A program made the translations under genes and the position numbers. Of a stretch of 64,000 bases of DNA, positions 43,969 through 53,200 are shown piece by piece. The stretch's first letter is position 1; the number at the start of each line of letters is the position of its first letter. The notes beneath the pieces were generated by a model. It made no database searches. It was given only the letters and a program-made list of their open reading frames with translations, and was not told the origin of the DNA. The DNA lies in the NCBI GenBank assembly GCA_963769605.1, contig CAVYML010000005.1, positions 1 through 64,000 on the forward strand, read 5' to 3'. Origin of the DNA: Fen-1254 sp963769605. GTDB lineage: Bacteria > Bacteroidota > Ignavibacteria > UBA10030.

Positions 43969-44024
43969 TTGTAGTTCGCTGATAATTCTTAGTTCGTTGT
44001 TCTTAGTTCTTGCCTCTTGGCTAC
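43969..44024. repeat. Degenerate heptamer array (theme TTAGTTC)
   Basis: GTAGTTC, GCTGATAATTC, TTAGTTC, GTTGTTC, TTAGTTC, TTGCCTCTTGG. Last array seen in the window; none was found between 44.1 and 64 kb. It lies between dusB and the HIT gene. Confidence 0.7.
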
Positions 44025-44157
44025 AATACTGCGGTATTGCGATGCTGTCGTTTGATATCATAAAGAGATTGAGACAATGATCAAATGATTCTTTTTCAGC
44101 AGGACGGGAAAAATTCAAAATAATTAAAAGGAAGGGATTTCGACAAGAACATACGAA

Positions 44158-44655
44158 TTACGAATCTTTAAACTTTTTTATCAAAGCCCCTCTAGTTGCT
44201 TCAATAAATTCTGAAACTATTTTTACATCCGCAAGTACAGGCATAAAATTCATATCACCATTCCATCTCGGGACGACGTGAAAATGGATATGCTTATCGA
44301 CACCGGCTCCGGCTGCACGTCCCAGATTTGCCCCGAAATTGAATCCATCCGGCTTGCTTAGAGCGCGTAATATTTTTATGCATCGAGAGGCGGTTTTCAT
44401 GATTTCTTTGTGTTCTTCGGGTGATAAATCTAAAAAGTCGGAGGCATGTTTGTAAGGGACGATAAGAACATGCCCGCTGTTGTACGGGTATTTGTTCATT
44501 ACGACAAAGCAGTGTTTTCCGCGCCAGACAACAAGATGTTTTTCATCTTCCTTCTTCTCTCTCTTCATTTTGCAAAAAAGGCATATCCTCCCTTTTTTGT
44601 TTTCCTTAAAAGTGTCTATATAGGCGGATCGCCATGGAGAAAACATTCGTTTCAC
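44158..44655 (-). CDS. HIT family nucleotide-binding protein
   Basis: 165 aa with the histidine triad HIHFHVVPRW and the N-terminal CLFCKM knuckle often paired with a later His, fitting zinc-containing HIT hydrolases that act on dinucleoside polyphosphates or nucleoside phosphoramidates. NKYPYNSGHVLIVPYKH is the matching strand region. The substrate is not defined. Stands alone. Confidence 0.92.
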   Translation of the reverse strand: MKRMFSPWRSAYIDTFKENKKGRICLFCKMKREKKEDEKHLVVWRGKHCFVVMNKYPYNSGHVLIVPYKHASDFLDLSPEEHKEIMKTASRCIKILRALSKPDGFNFGANLGRAAGAGVDKHIHFHVVPRWNGDMNFMPVLADVKIVSEFIEATRGALIKKFKDS

Positions 44656-44782
44656 AATAAACCCCTGTTCAAATTATGGAACACTTTTTCAAGATAATAT
44701 AACAGATTTCCATGCTTGAAAGATACAAAAGAATGAATGCAATTCAAATAAAACGAGATCTCTGTACCGACCTATGGATATT

Positions 44783-45727
44783 TTAGAATTCTACAGCCAA
44801 TGAAAAAGATGGGACATATTCAACGTAACCGTCCGGCAGTACGCGCGGGAGAATGGACGCGTGCATTTGCATTTGATGATTCAGATGCGCCGCATTCCAC
44901 GCTGCTTCAAGAGCACTAAGCACGTGATTTGCGATTAAAATATAGCTGGCTGTCGATGCGACGGCATAATACGAATTAGCCTGACCGCGCATATTACGAT
45001 AAAACAAGAAATTCGCAGACACCTTCGAAGCCAGGACATCGGCATCCGAATAGAGCGGGATGCTCCCGTTCCAGGCATCGTCCCAGCCTCCGATAAATTG
45101 CGGATACTTCCCTATCAACTCATAATATTGTTGGTCGGGACGCGGTGGAAGCTGATGCGTAAATCCATTATAAACACCGGTCGTTGCATAGTCTGCGAGT
45201 GTTTCTTCGATTGCATTTAACTTTGACCAATTGACACACAGCCAGGGCGTTTGCTTTAGTAAATTTATATTGGTTGATGTGATAACGCCGCTGATATCGA
45301 TGCTGGGGAAAGTCGCTTTAATCCAGTTCACATATTCAACGACCGACCAATTCTGATCTGCATATGTTTGAAAATTATTCGTCTCTCTATTCCCCTTGGC
45401 GTAATATACCGCATAGACAATCCACATAGCAACTTCGACGCTGAAGGTTGTTATGCTTTGCCAATAACTTTGTGTATATAATTGTCCCGCTCCCGGAACG
45501 ACAGCGGAAAGCAATCCTGCCGTTAATGGAGAATATGGCTTCGGCATATCCGTTTGGATGGAATCGCCGGTCAACTGCGTATGTTCAATTGAAGATGCAT
45601 AAAAATCGATATTAAAATTGCCGGTTAATGCGTTGCTGCCGGGAGAAGCCTGGACTGATTCCATCCTGTATTGCGATTTTGCCGCACAGGGAAGCAGGAG
45701 CAAAACTATAATGATTATTTTTTTCAT
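44783..45727 (-). CDS. DUF5683-like membrane-associated protein
   Basis: 314 aa from the ATG at 45727, which starts a signal peptide (MKKIIIIVLLLLPCAAKSQ); the open frame continues to 45769 but that part overlaps the upstream gene. The segment PLTAGLLSAVVPGAGQLYTQ with two hydrophobic helices after it matches the DUF5683 type of FCB envelope proteins. It ends in an aromatic residue (SLAVEF). Function unknown. It begins 10 bp after the large protease/propeller gene and probably shares its transcript. Confidence 0.7.
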   Translation of the reverse strand: MKKIIIIVLLLLPCAAKSQYRMESVQASPGSNALTGNFNIDFYASSIEHTQLTGDSIQTDMPKPYSPLTAGLLSAVVPGAGQLYTQSYWQSITTFSVEVAMWIVYAVYYAKGNRETNNFQTYADQNWSVVEYVNWIKATFPSIDISGVITSTNINLLKQTPWLCVNWSKLNAIEETLADYATTGVYNGFTHQLPPRPDQQYYELIGKYPQFIGGWDDAWNGSIPLYSDADVLASKVSANFLFYRNMRGQANSYYAVASTASYILIANHVLSALEAAWNAAHLNHQMQMHASILPRVLPDGYVEYVPSFSLAVEF

Positions 45728-45737
45728 GGAGTACCCC

Positions 45738-48700
45738 TCAGTACAACCGCATGCTTTTAGTGATTTCATTTATTTCAAAACTAAAAAGGATGCCGAAATA
45801 GAATCGCCATTCTTTGCCGTAGGTAACAACCGTAGGGGAAGGGTCCTCGACATCTTTTGTGAATTGATTAAATCCATACGCTCCGGAGAAAAAAATGCGA
45901 GTCGGGTATTCATACCAGGAAAAAGATTCAAGGCGCAGTTCAAATCCGGCATCTTTCTTCCAATCGGAAATTCCCGGAACAGAGCTGTCCCATGCATCGC
46001 CAAAATCTGTGAAAAGTGAGCCGTAAAGTTTCGAAAAATAGACAGGCCCCAAACGCAAATCGATATCCTGGATAATCGGAAAACGGTATGTCAGGTTCAA
46101 CACTGCCGTCTCGTTTCCACCGATGGCATAGAACGGATACCCCTGCATGCCGATAAATCCGCCATCATAAAAATCGAAGAAATCGTCGACCGTCGGACCT
46201 AATATAAATCCTGTTCGCAATCCTAAAGACAAAGTCTGTTTTTTAAAAGGAAGCGGAAAATGTTCGGTCCAGCTGAATTCGAAGCGATCGATAGGGACCG
46301 GAGTGTAGACCGGACTCCGAAGACCGTTGCTGTAATTGGCAGAATCGGTGGGATTGAAATCATTCAACTCGCGTGAATATTTCAACGAAATCGTTCTTCC
46401 GACCGGATTGATATCTCTGTCCACTGTTGGGATTATCCCGTCGTGAGAGAGCTGAAGCGAAAAGATATTGGATTTAAGATACGTTGATCTTGAGCCTGGA
46501 ATAACCACAGCATCAGAAGGATTTCCATCCTGCCAAACCCAGCTTCCAAAATCCTGGCTATAGCTGCTTAAAGAATATTGAAGTTTGAGTTGAATTGATG
46601 GATCAATGACTGGCTGTCGCAATGAAAGATCGAATTCAAAGAGGTTGTAACCGATGGTTGTTTGATAGTGACGTTCAATGTCCGTGAGCAAATCGAATCC
46701 GTAGTTAATATTCCGTGTAATATTATATAACTCTGCTGTTGCAGTCGGTTCAAGCCCGAGCTGGTAGAGAATAGGTAATCGGTCGTGATATTCGAGAACG
46801 AGAAAAAGATCGGCTTCCATCTGTCGATTGACTGCGGCACCGCCATAAATAAGAAATTTATCAAGTACTTCATCTGAACTGAAAAAAATACCCGGCTTAA
46901 GAACATCGATGCCTGAATCATGCTCGTTGTATGTATCGATGCGCAGCAGAGGCATGAGTATAAGACTCGTAAATTTTGAATGATAAACTCGCGCCGTATC
47001 TCGAAATACCGGATGGGATATATTTTGGACGCCGTTCAGAGAGTCTCCGAAATTATTGGATACCGGCATATCGATTGCTATGTTTTTTTTGAAAGCTGTG
47101 CTGTCCGATAAAAACGCGAGCTTATATCCGGTGGAAGTGTATGTGGCATAAGCGACATTATGAGCAGAATCGACGCTGGGGAAAAAAGCGCCTCCGAGAA
47201 CATTGGTCACCTGCCGGCATGAATCGGACGATAACGACCGCGCATAAATATTGAAAATCCCCGTTCTATCCCAGGAAAAATAGAGAGAAGATCCATCCGG
47301 TGCAAAGAAAGGATTCCGTGCATCTGCTTTAGAGGTCAAAAGTCTGAAATTCGATCCGTTGCTGTCTATGAGGGCAAGAGATTGATTATGCTGCAGTGAA
47401 TAGCCGAATGCAATTTTCCTTCCGTCCGGAGACCAGACCGGCGTATAGGCCTGTTCCCCATTTGTAAAATGCGTCAGCCTGCGGATATTTTTTCCGTCTG
47501 CATCACAGATGTTCATATTTCTCGTTCCATCTTTACTCGATGTAAAAACAATCGACTTCCCATCCGCGGAGAGCTTTGGATCAAGGGCACGCAGGCTTTT
47601 GGTAAGCCTTTCTTCTTTTTCTTTTCGAAGATCATAACGGTAGATGTCTCCGTATGCAGACCAATGCGGATTATTCCGGGTAATTTTTGCATAATAAAGA
47701 TATGTTCCATCCGGGGAAAAAGATACAGGTGAATATACACCCGATACGACCATTTTGCTCGTACCTGTTTTTAGATCATAGAGATAAAGAGAGCTGAGAG
47801 ATGCAAAGTCCTGATTTTTATTGGAAACGTATGCAATCGTTTTTCCATCGGGCGAAAATGCAGACGATAAATTTCCAAATCCTTCAGGCTCAATAATCCT
47901 GCCATTGACCAGTGTTCCTTTTAAAGAATCGGCAACCGATTGATACGCCCGTATTTTCTCTTCTTTCCATTCTTCATAGAGTTCTTTTCCAGTCTTGTGA
48001 AGAGCGGCTTCAATGGCGCCATCTATCGTCATACGCGAAACATCGCCAAGATGCCTCGTGATATCTTCCAGCTTTTCATTTCCGTATTTTCGTCCGATAT
48101 AATCTACAAGTGAGAATCCGGAATTATAGACCGATTCATCCCCCAGTCCTGTTTTTTCAAACATTCCCATTTCTTCCCACGAGAGCTGCTTTCCTTCCAG
48201 CATATACATTCGCAGAATCATATCTCTATGCGTATCCCAATAATCATACTGGAGAGCGGGATTGTTGTACTGGGCAGTTCCCTCGGCGAACCACGGCGGA
48301 ACGAGAAATCCGGAAATAGGATACGAAATAATAACGTTCGGATAACCGTACAGAACATCAGGGCGCCGTTCTTTTTCATAGCCAAGGTATTGCACATAAA
48401 AGTTCATCAATTTTCTTCCGAACTTCATCGAGGCTTGAATCTGAACGATATGCGTAAACTCATGCGTTATGACATTCCAGAGCCATGGATGAGTGCCGCG
48501 AAGCTCGAAGTCCATCGCCGATGCCCATATGATGATTCTGTTCTCGAAAAATATCGCTCCCCCGTTGGAATAATCGTCGTGATCTCTGACAATAAATTCT
48601 ACTTTCTGATCCGGAATATGATGATACATATCCGTGACGGGTTTATAAATACTTTCCGCGATATAGGCTATTTCGCGTGCCGTCCGTTCGGCTCCGGTCT

Positions 48701-48830
48701 GGTAGTCGACAATAAAATGTTCAGTTTCCAGCGTATGCCAATCGAGCTCCGTATGATTGAAGTCATCCTGTGCAGCAAGAAACATCGGGAACAAGCAAAA
48801 AAAGAGAAGAGAGAATCTAAATATTTTCAT
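45738..48830 (-). CDS. Secreted zincin / PD40 propeller / outer-membrane barrel fusion
   Basis: 1030 aa. Signal peptide to LAAQ. Residues about 25-290 form a gluzincin-like domain with HEFTH (123-127) and Glu183 in WFAEGTAQY, so the zinc site looks complete. About 310-600 carries TolB-type PD40 repeats (SSAFSPDGKTIAYVSNK, PVSFSPDGTYLYYAK, PVWSPDGRKIAFGYS, NPFFAPDGSSLYFSWD). From about 640 to the end, beta-strands and an aromatic C-terminus suggest an outer-membrane barrel. A surface-anchored protease with a substrate-binding propeller is the simplest reading; the substrate is unknown. Confidence 0.8.
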   Translation of the reverse strand: MKIFRFSLLFFCLFPMFLAAQDDFNHTELDWHTLETEHFIVDYQTGAERTAREIAYIAESIYKPVTDMYHHIPDQKVEFIVRDHDDYSNGGAIFFENRIIIWASAMDFELRGTHPWLWNVITHEFTHIVQIQASMKFGRKLMNFYVQYLGYEKERRPDVLYGYPNVIISYPISGFLVPPWFAEGTAQYNNPALQYDYWDTHRDMILRMYMLEGKQLSWEEMGMFEKTGLGDESVYNSGFSLVDYIGRKYGNEKLEDITRHLGDVSRMTIDGAIEAALHKTGKELYEEWKEEKIRAYQSVADSLKGTLVNGRIIEPEGFGNLSSAFSPDGKTIAYVSNKNQDFASLSSLYLYDLKTGTSKMVVSGVYSPVSFSPDGTYLYYAKITRNNPHWSAYGDIYRYDLRKEKEERLTKSLRALDPKLSADGKSIVFTSSKDGTRNMNICDADGKNIRRLTHFTNGEQAYTPVWSPDGRKIAFGYSLQHNQSLALIDSNGSNFRLLTSKADARNPFFAPDGSSLYFSWDRTGIFNIYARSLSSDSCRQVTNVLGGAFFPSVDSAHNVAYATYTSTGYKLAFLSDSTAFKKNIAIDMPVSNNFGDSLNGVQNISHPVFRDTARVYHSKFTSLILMPLLRIDTYNEHDSGIDVLKPGIFFSSDEVLDKFLIYGGAAVNRQMEADLFLVLEYHDRLPILYQLGLEPTATAELYNITRNINYGFDLLTDIERHYQTTIGYNLFEFDLSLRQPVIDPSIQLKLQYSLSSYSQDFGSWVWQDGNPSDAVVIPGSRSTYLKSNIFSLQLSHDGIIPTVDRDINPVGRTISLKYSRELNDFNPTDSANYSNGLRSPVYTPVPIDRFEFSWTEHFPLPFKKQTLSLGLRTGFILGPTVDDFFDFYDGGFIGMQGYPFYAIGGNETAVLNLTYRFPIIQDIDLRLGPVYFSKLYGSLFTDFGDAWDSSVPGISDWKKDAGFELRLESFSWYEYPTRIFFSGAYGFNQFTKDVEDPSPTVVTYGKEWRFYFGILFSFEINEITKSMRLY

Positions 48831-48875
48831 AAAAAAGGATTGCGCTCCATACCATCATTTTTTATTTCAACATTC

Positions 48876-51800
48876 TCATTTTACAACGGCAATTTTTATG
48901 ATGGCAGAGGCCGTATGATTGCTGCTTTTTGCTTCTACGCGTGCGAGATACACGCCGGTTTGAATCCGTGTAACATCCCAAAGAATTTCATTATCAAATC
49001 CCGCTTTGCCAGTACCGTGAAGTTCCGTAATCGATGTTCCTGCAACATCGAATATTTTAACGGTAATAGCCGCATCTTCTGCAACATAATAGCGGATACG
49101 TGTTGTCGATCCATAGACCGGATTCGGCCAGTTATACACGCGATTCTTGGGGAAGAAACTTGTGCTTAAAGCTTGTGAGGATAAAGGTAATGCGGCATAA
49201 TTTGAATGTGTCGCGTCTTTGCCGAACTGACTCCAGAGAAGATTTTGAAGCAAATATGGAGAATTGATTTCTTCCGCACTTATGGAACCGGCAGCATTAA
49301 CCGCAAGAACGCCGAGCTTTGAGTCTTCCGTTTTAAACAATGCCGGAAAGATCGATCCTGCCGTAGAGATCTGCACGGGAAACCCGTTCAGAATAGTACC
49401 GTTGTTTTGATATCCGCGTAAAACTCCGCTGGATGTTATTGCAAGGATTTCAGGCGCTGACGTTGCACCATTATTCAGAATCATCGGTGTTCCCGTAAAC
49501 GTGCTGCCGTCATAGAGCGTAATTGGAAAATGGTCGAGAATAATTCCATGCTGACTGACGGCAAGGATCTCTTTTCCCGCCCATAAGATAATATCGCAGT
49601 TTCCATCGCCATCGATGTCTGCTGCTGCAAGGGAAGTGATGGAATCGACCGGTAACACGCCGTTAAAAAAACATTCCTGCAGATTCTCCGAAAATATTTC
49701 TACGCGAGTCCCTCCCTGCTGAGCCGCTATGACAAATTTTTCCGAAGATGATTGTGCTGCGGCTATCATCCATGGACGTGAAGAATCGTCTAACACTGCA
49801 GACATTCCTCTGCCGAATATCTGAGAGCTTGTCGAGGCGTAGTATTCAGGCGTACTCGACGGCAATTGAGCGAGAAATAAAATTTTAGAGTGCCCTGCCC
49901 GAGTCTCTGAAAGAACATGACCGAGAGAATCCACAATCCAGAGTTGACCGGAATTTCCTCCGAATACGAATACAAATTGTCCCGAAGCGTTTGGCAGCAT
50001 CATGGGTGCAGTCGTAATCTTATCGTCCAGCAGTATTGTAGAATTTATTTGCCCGGCAAGAGTTCCGTCCGCGTTCATTTGCGCTTTGAAAATATAAACT
50101 GAACTATCTTGAGATCCGATCATCGTAAAAGATGAACCGTATTCTTCAACGACGATACCGTTTCTTCCCCCTTTTAAAGCGAAGCGTCCGGTCGGGTCAG
50201 ATGTTTTGCTTGTTCCGTCTGGTCTGAACAAATAAATTTTTCCGCTGTCTATAATGGCGATCGTCGAGTCCGTGGAAAGAGGATATCCCGGCGATTTGGA
50301 AGTCAGAGTTTTTGTGAACGGTAAATACGAATTGCAAATGCCGCCTCCTATCTGGAGACCGGCCGTCATGTGGGCCGAACGGATGCTGAAATTATTTATT
50401 GTAATGAGGCTCGATGCCCCCGAATAACTGTTGCTGTTCGGATAGGTCGACGGTCCGAATGTCTTCGGATAGACGGGAGACGGGTTCTGCTGGTACCAAC
50501 AATCCTGAGCCGAACCATCCTCGGCTCCCGACCCCAATGACTGACCGATATCCTGAGGACCTCCGGCTTCCTCCAGATCTACCCCCCGATGCGCCGAATC
50601 GATATTGATCGTATTGGATGCAAGATTGTTTGCAATGACCGATTCATCGATATGCCAGATGAGAATGCCTCCACCGTCGTATTGATGGGTCGGATCCTGT
50701 ATCGTATCCCTATACCCCATGACGGCCCAATCATAGTTTGATACGTCGATGACGGTGCCGGCAATTAAGCTGTCAACGGAGTAGTTGAATGCCGTCATAT
50801 CCGTGGGAATAATCAAGGAGTCGATTTTTCCATCTTTTGAATTGGATGTTAAGCTTTTTCTAATAAATGTAATTTTTAAACCGGTTCCCAATGGATTTCT
50901 ATTTCTATTCTCAAGCAGAAAATATTCTGTAGAACTGATGGGTACTTTGTAGATTGTATCCTGAGCGGATGAATGCAAGCTGACGGCAGGAAGTGTGATG
51001 AATGCATTTTTTGTAAGTGTGATCGGTGTAGTCCATCCCAAATATATTTTTTCCCATGCGCAGGGTTCGGGCGGGAAAAGTCCGTTATAGGCAAAGAATC
51101 CAGCTCCGTCTTTCAGGCCGAAATCGCCTATGCCGGAAGCGCCGCTTTGCGTGTTGTACAAATCAGGCAGTCCCAAAAAACTTCCGACGCATGCGGCAAA
51201 ATATCCGTTGATACTGTATTGAAGAGTATCCAGTCCGAAGGTGGTGGTTATTATGCGTGATTCCGTCTCCGGGAGAATAATTGAATTCGTAATATGAAAC
51301 GTTCCGTTTCGGACAGGAATGCCTTGCGAAGTCTCTGTAGGCAGTACGGATGATAGAGCCGTCGAGTCAAAGTAGAGAGAAGGCAAATCATGCGGTGTCG
51401 GATCTTGACCGAGAAGACTGACCAAATCGATATCCCGGCCCGAGCCTGCATGAAAAACGACGAAAAGATCATAGCTGCTGAAGTCGACGGATGGATTTGC
51501 GCTGTCTGCCTTTTGCCAGCTATCGAAGACCAATTGGGCTAATTTTGAATAATCGGAACCGACAGTCGGAGGGGAATAGGACGACATGGGCAGCGCCAAA
51601 CTTACCGGGATCCTGATAACATCCCCCGAAATATTCAATTGTCCATTGGATACCTTTTTAAAATAGTTTTTTACAAAGAGAATTTTATTCGAAAAGTAGG
51701 CCGAATCATGTGGCGTGGGATCTATTTGACCTAAATCACTCAGCAAAAAAATACCGTTTCCCGACGCTAGGTTGTCCGTTTTTTTTGCAAAATCAACCAT

Positions 51801-51968
51801 GACTGCCAGAATACGAAGAGAAGAACGAGCTTCCCCATTGGCTGAGGTAATACTGAACGTTGCATGCCGAACAAGATCGTTCTTTTGAAAGCGAACCTTA
51901 TGTGCAGAAAGAGCCCACGCAACAGCCGTACAGAAAAGGAAAACTATAACTATCCGAATGAATCTCAT
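48876..51968 (-). CDS. M6-like secreted protein with destroyed zinc site and T9SS sorting domain
   Basis: 1030 aa, signal peptide to AWALS. Residues 50-450 follow the M6 (immune inhibitor A-like) metalloprotease pattern, including LGLPDLYN (265-272) and GIGDFGLKDGAGFFAYNG. The expected HExGH just before it is ACVGS (259-263), so both His ligands and the Glu are gone: a pseudoprotease. A propeller/FG-GAP-like region follows (AADIDGDGNCDIILWAG), then a FlgD-like T9SS domain (YNWPNPVYGSTTRIRYYV, TRIQTGVYLARVEAK). Lies downstream of PorV. Confidence 0.85.
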   Translation of the reverse strand: MRFIRIVIVFLFCTAVAWALSAHKVRFQKNDLVRHATFSITSANGEARSSLRILAVMVDFAKKTDNLASGNGIFLLSDLGQIDPTPHDSAYFSNKILFVKNYFKKVSNGQLNISGDVIRIPVSLALPMSSYSPPTVGSDYSKLAQLVFDSWQKADSANPSVDFSSYDLFVVFHAGSGRDIDLVSLLGQDPTPHDLPSLYFDSTALSSVLPTETSQGIPVRNGTFHITNSIILPETESRIITTTFGLDTLQYSINGYFAACVGSFLGLPDLYNTQSGASGIGDFGLKDGAGFFAYNGLFPPEPCAWEKIYLGWTTPITLTKNAFITLPAVSLHSSAQDTIYKVPISSTEYFLLENRNRNPLGTGLKITFIRKSLTSNSKDGKIDSLIIPTDMTAFNYSVDSLIAGTVIDVSNYDWAVMGYRDTIQDPTHQYDGGGILIWHIDESVIANNLASNTINIDSAHRGVDLEEAGGPQDIGQSLGSGAEDGSAQDCWYQQNPSPVYPKTFGPSTYPNSNSYSGASSLITINNFSIRSAHMTAGLQIGGGICNSYLPFTKTLTSKSPGYPLSTDSTIAIIDSGKIYLFRPDGTSKTSDPTGRFALKGGRNGIVVEEYGSSFTMIGSQDSSVYIFKAQMNADGTLAGQINSTILLDDKITTAPMMLPNASGQFVFVFGGNSGQLWIVDSLGHVLSETRAGHSKILFLAQLPSSTPEYYASTSSQIFGRGMSAVLDDSSRPWMIAAAQSSSEKFVIAAQQGGTRVEIFSENLQECFFNGVLPVDSITSLAAADIDGDGNCDIILWAGKEILAVSQHGIILDHFPITLYDGSTFTGTPMILNNGATSAPEILAITSSGVLRGYQNNGTILNGFPVQISTAGSIFPALFKTEDSKLGVLAVNAAGSISAEEINSPYLLQNLLWSQFGKDATHSNYAALPLSSQALSTSFFPKNRVYNWPNPVYGSTTRIRYYVAEDAAITVKIFDVAGTSITELHGTGKAGFDNEILWDVTRIQTGVYLARVEAKSSNHTASAIIKIAVVK

Positions 51969-52017
51969 AGAAATTCCAAATATTTGATAGAATGGATGAT
52001 AAGGATACGAAATATAT

Positions 52018-53127
52018 CTACCATCCTATCGATAAGGAGAGACGCAATGTTTCCCCTAAAGGATCTTCATCCGACGCTGCATTGATATAACTGAAATCAA
52101 ATCCGTAAACATCATACCGGATGCCGGCGCCGAATGTCATAAACTTTCGATTGCCGTTTTGTGGATCTTCATAAAAATATCCGACACGGAGTGCAATAAG
52201 CTTCGGACTTCCATACCAATATTCCAAACCAGTACTCATGGTAAATTCACGAATTTGAGCACTAAAGCTTGTGGGTTGACCAGGAGATCCTGTCCAGGTC
52301 GTATAGAAAGCTTGGTAGAATTCATCTGCGCTTCCTGCAGTGTCCCTCTTGACCAGCAATCGATTGACATCCGTAATCCATGTCAAAGTGTTATATTCGC
52401 TTTGGGCAAGATCATAGGCAAAGCCGAGTCGAAGGTTCTGCGGAAGAGGATCTGCCTGTGCTTTATCTATGTAAAAAATATTCGGTCCAATATTCGATAT
52501 ATTTATTCCCAGACGGAGATTCTTCCCGAGGTCGACATCGGTAAACGGAATTACGACACTTTCCGGTTTATAAAGCAAGCCGATATCGAAGCTGACTCCT
52601 GTTGCGGTTCCGCTCCCCTTTTCTTCCGCTGTTCCGAAGGGGGCAAGCCTGCTGTAAATGATGCGCGCGTTCACGCCGATACCGAGATCAGGATTGAGCT
52701 TTGTAGCGTAGCCAATGGAAAAAGCCGTTTCGTATCCTTTGAAAGTCGAGATAACATCAGGATTATCCAGCGTTTGCGCAAACTCACCCAGGTTCAAATA
52801 TGTAATCATAGCGGAAACAACTCCGTCCAACTCTTCGACAGGCTGCTTATACACCATATGGGCGATCCATAAATCGGAAAGACCTAAGGATGGCAGCCAA
52901 TCGGCGTGCGACATGGCAATTTCCGAACCTTGCTGAAAAGCATATCCGGCCGGATTCCAATAGGCTGCCCAGGCATTGTCGGCCACTGCAACACCTCCTT
53001 CGCCCATTCCACTGGCGCGTGAATCAGGTGCAATTTCCAGAAAAGGCACTGCCGTTGTTTGCACCTGTGCTTGAAGAAACTGGGCACAAAGGATTGTGCC
53101 GAAAATAAGAATAAATAATTTACGCAT
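52018..53127 (-). CDS. porV: PorV-like T9SS outer-membrane protein
   Basis: 369 aa, signal peptide MRKLFILIFGTILCAQFLQAQ. The N-terminal signature FLEIAPDSRASGMGEGGVAVADNAWAAYWNPAGYAF is the clearest PorV (LptO) match in this window; the rest is a predicted barrel (14-strand in the family) ending SLSIGW. PorV carries cargo from the SprA translocon to PorU. Its position 73 bp after the PorU-like gene supports the assignment over the two PorV-like genes near 17 kb. Confidence 0.88.
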   Translation of the reverse strand: MRKLFILIFGTILCAQFLQAQVQTTAVPFLEIAPDSRASGMGEGGVAVADNAWAAYWNPAGYAFQQGSEIAMSHADWLPSLGLSDLWIAHMVYKQPVEELDGVVSAMITYLNLGEFAQTLDNPDVISTFKGYETAFSIGYATKLNPDLGIGVNARIIYSRLAPFGTAEEKGSGTATGVSFDIGLLYKPESVVIPFTDVDLGKNLRLGINISNIGPNIFYIDKAQADPLPQNLRLGFAYDLAQSEYNTLTWITDVNRLLVKRDTAGSADEFYQAFYTTWTGSPGQPTSFSAQIREFTMSTGLEYWYGSPKLIALRVGYFYEDPQNGNRKFMTFGAGIRYDVYGFDFSYINAASDEDPLGETLRLSLSIGW

Positions 53128-53200
53128 GAACTCGATCCTCCAACAATTACAATGTACTCTTTAAGAATAGCTTAATTTTACCTAAAAAAATAATAAAATA

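Noticed and set aside
1079..44024. Heptamer arrays as CRISPR arrays or ordinary terminators
   Set aside because: Units are 7-8 bp without spacers and no cas gene is present. Most arrays lack a G/C-rich stem followed by a T-run.
48228..49169. 313-codon open frame on the plus strand
   Set aside because: It is antisense to the protease/propeller gene and the end of the M6-like gene, and its product resembles no protein.
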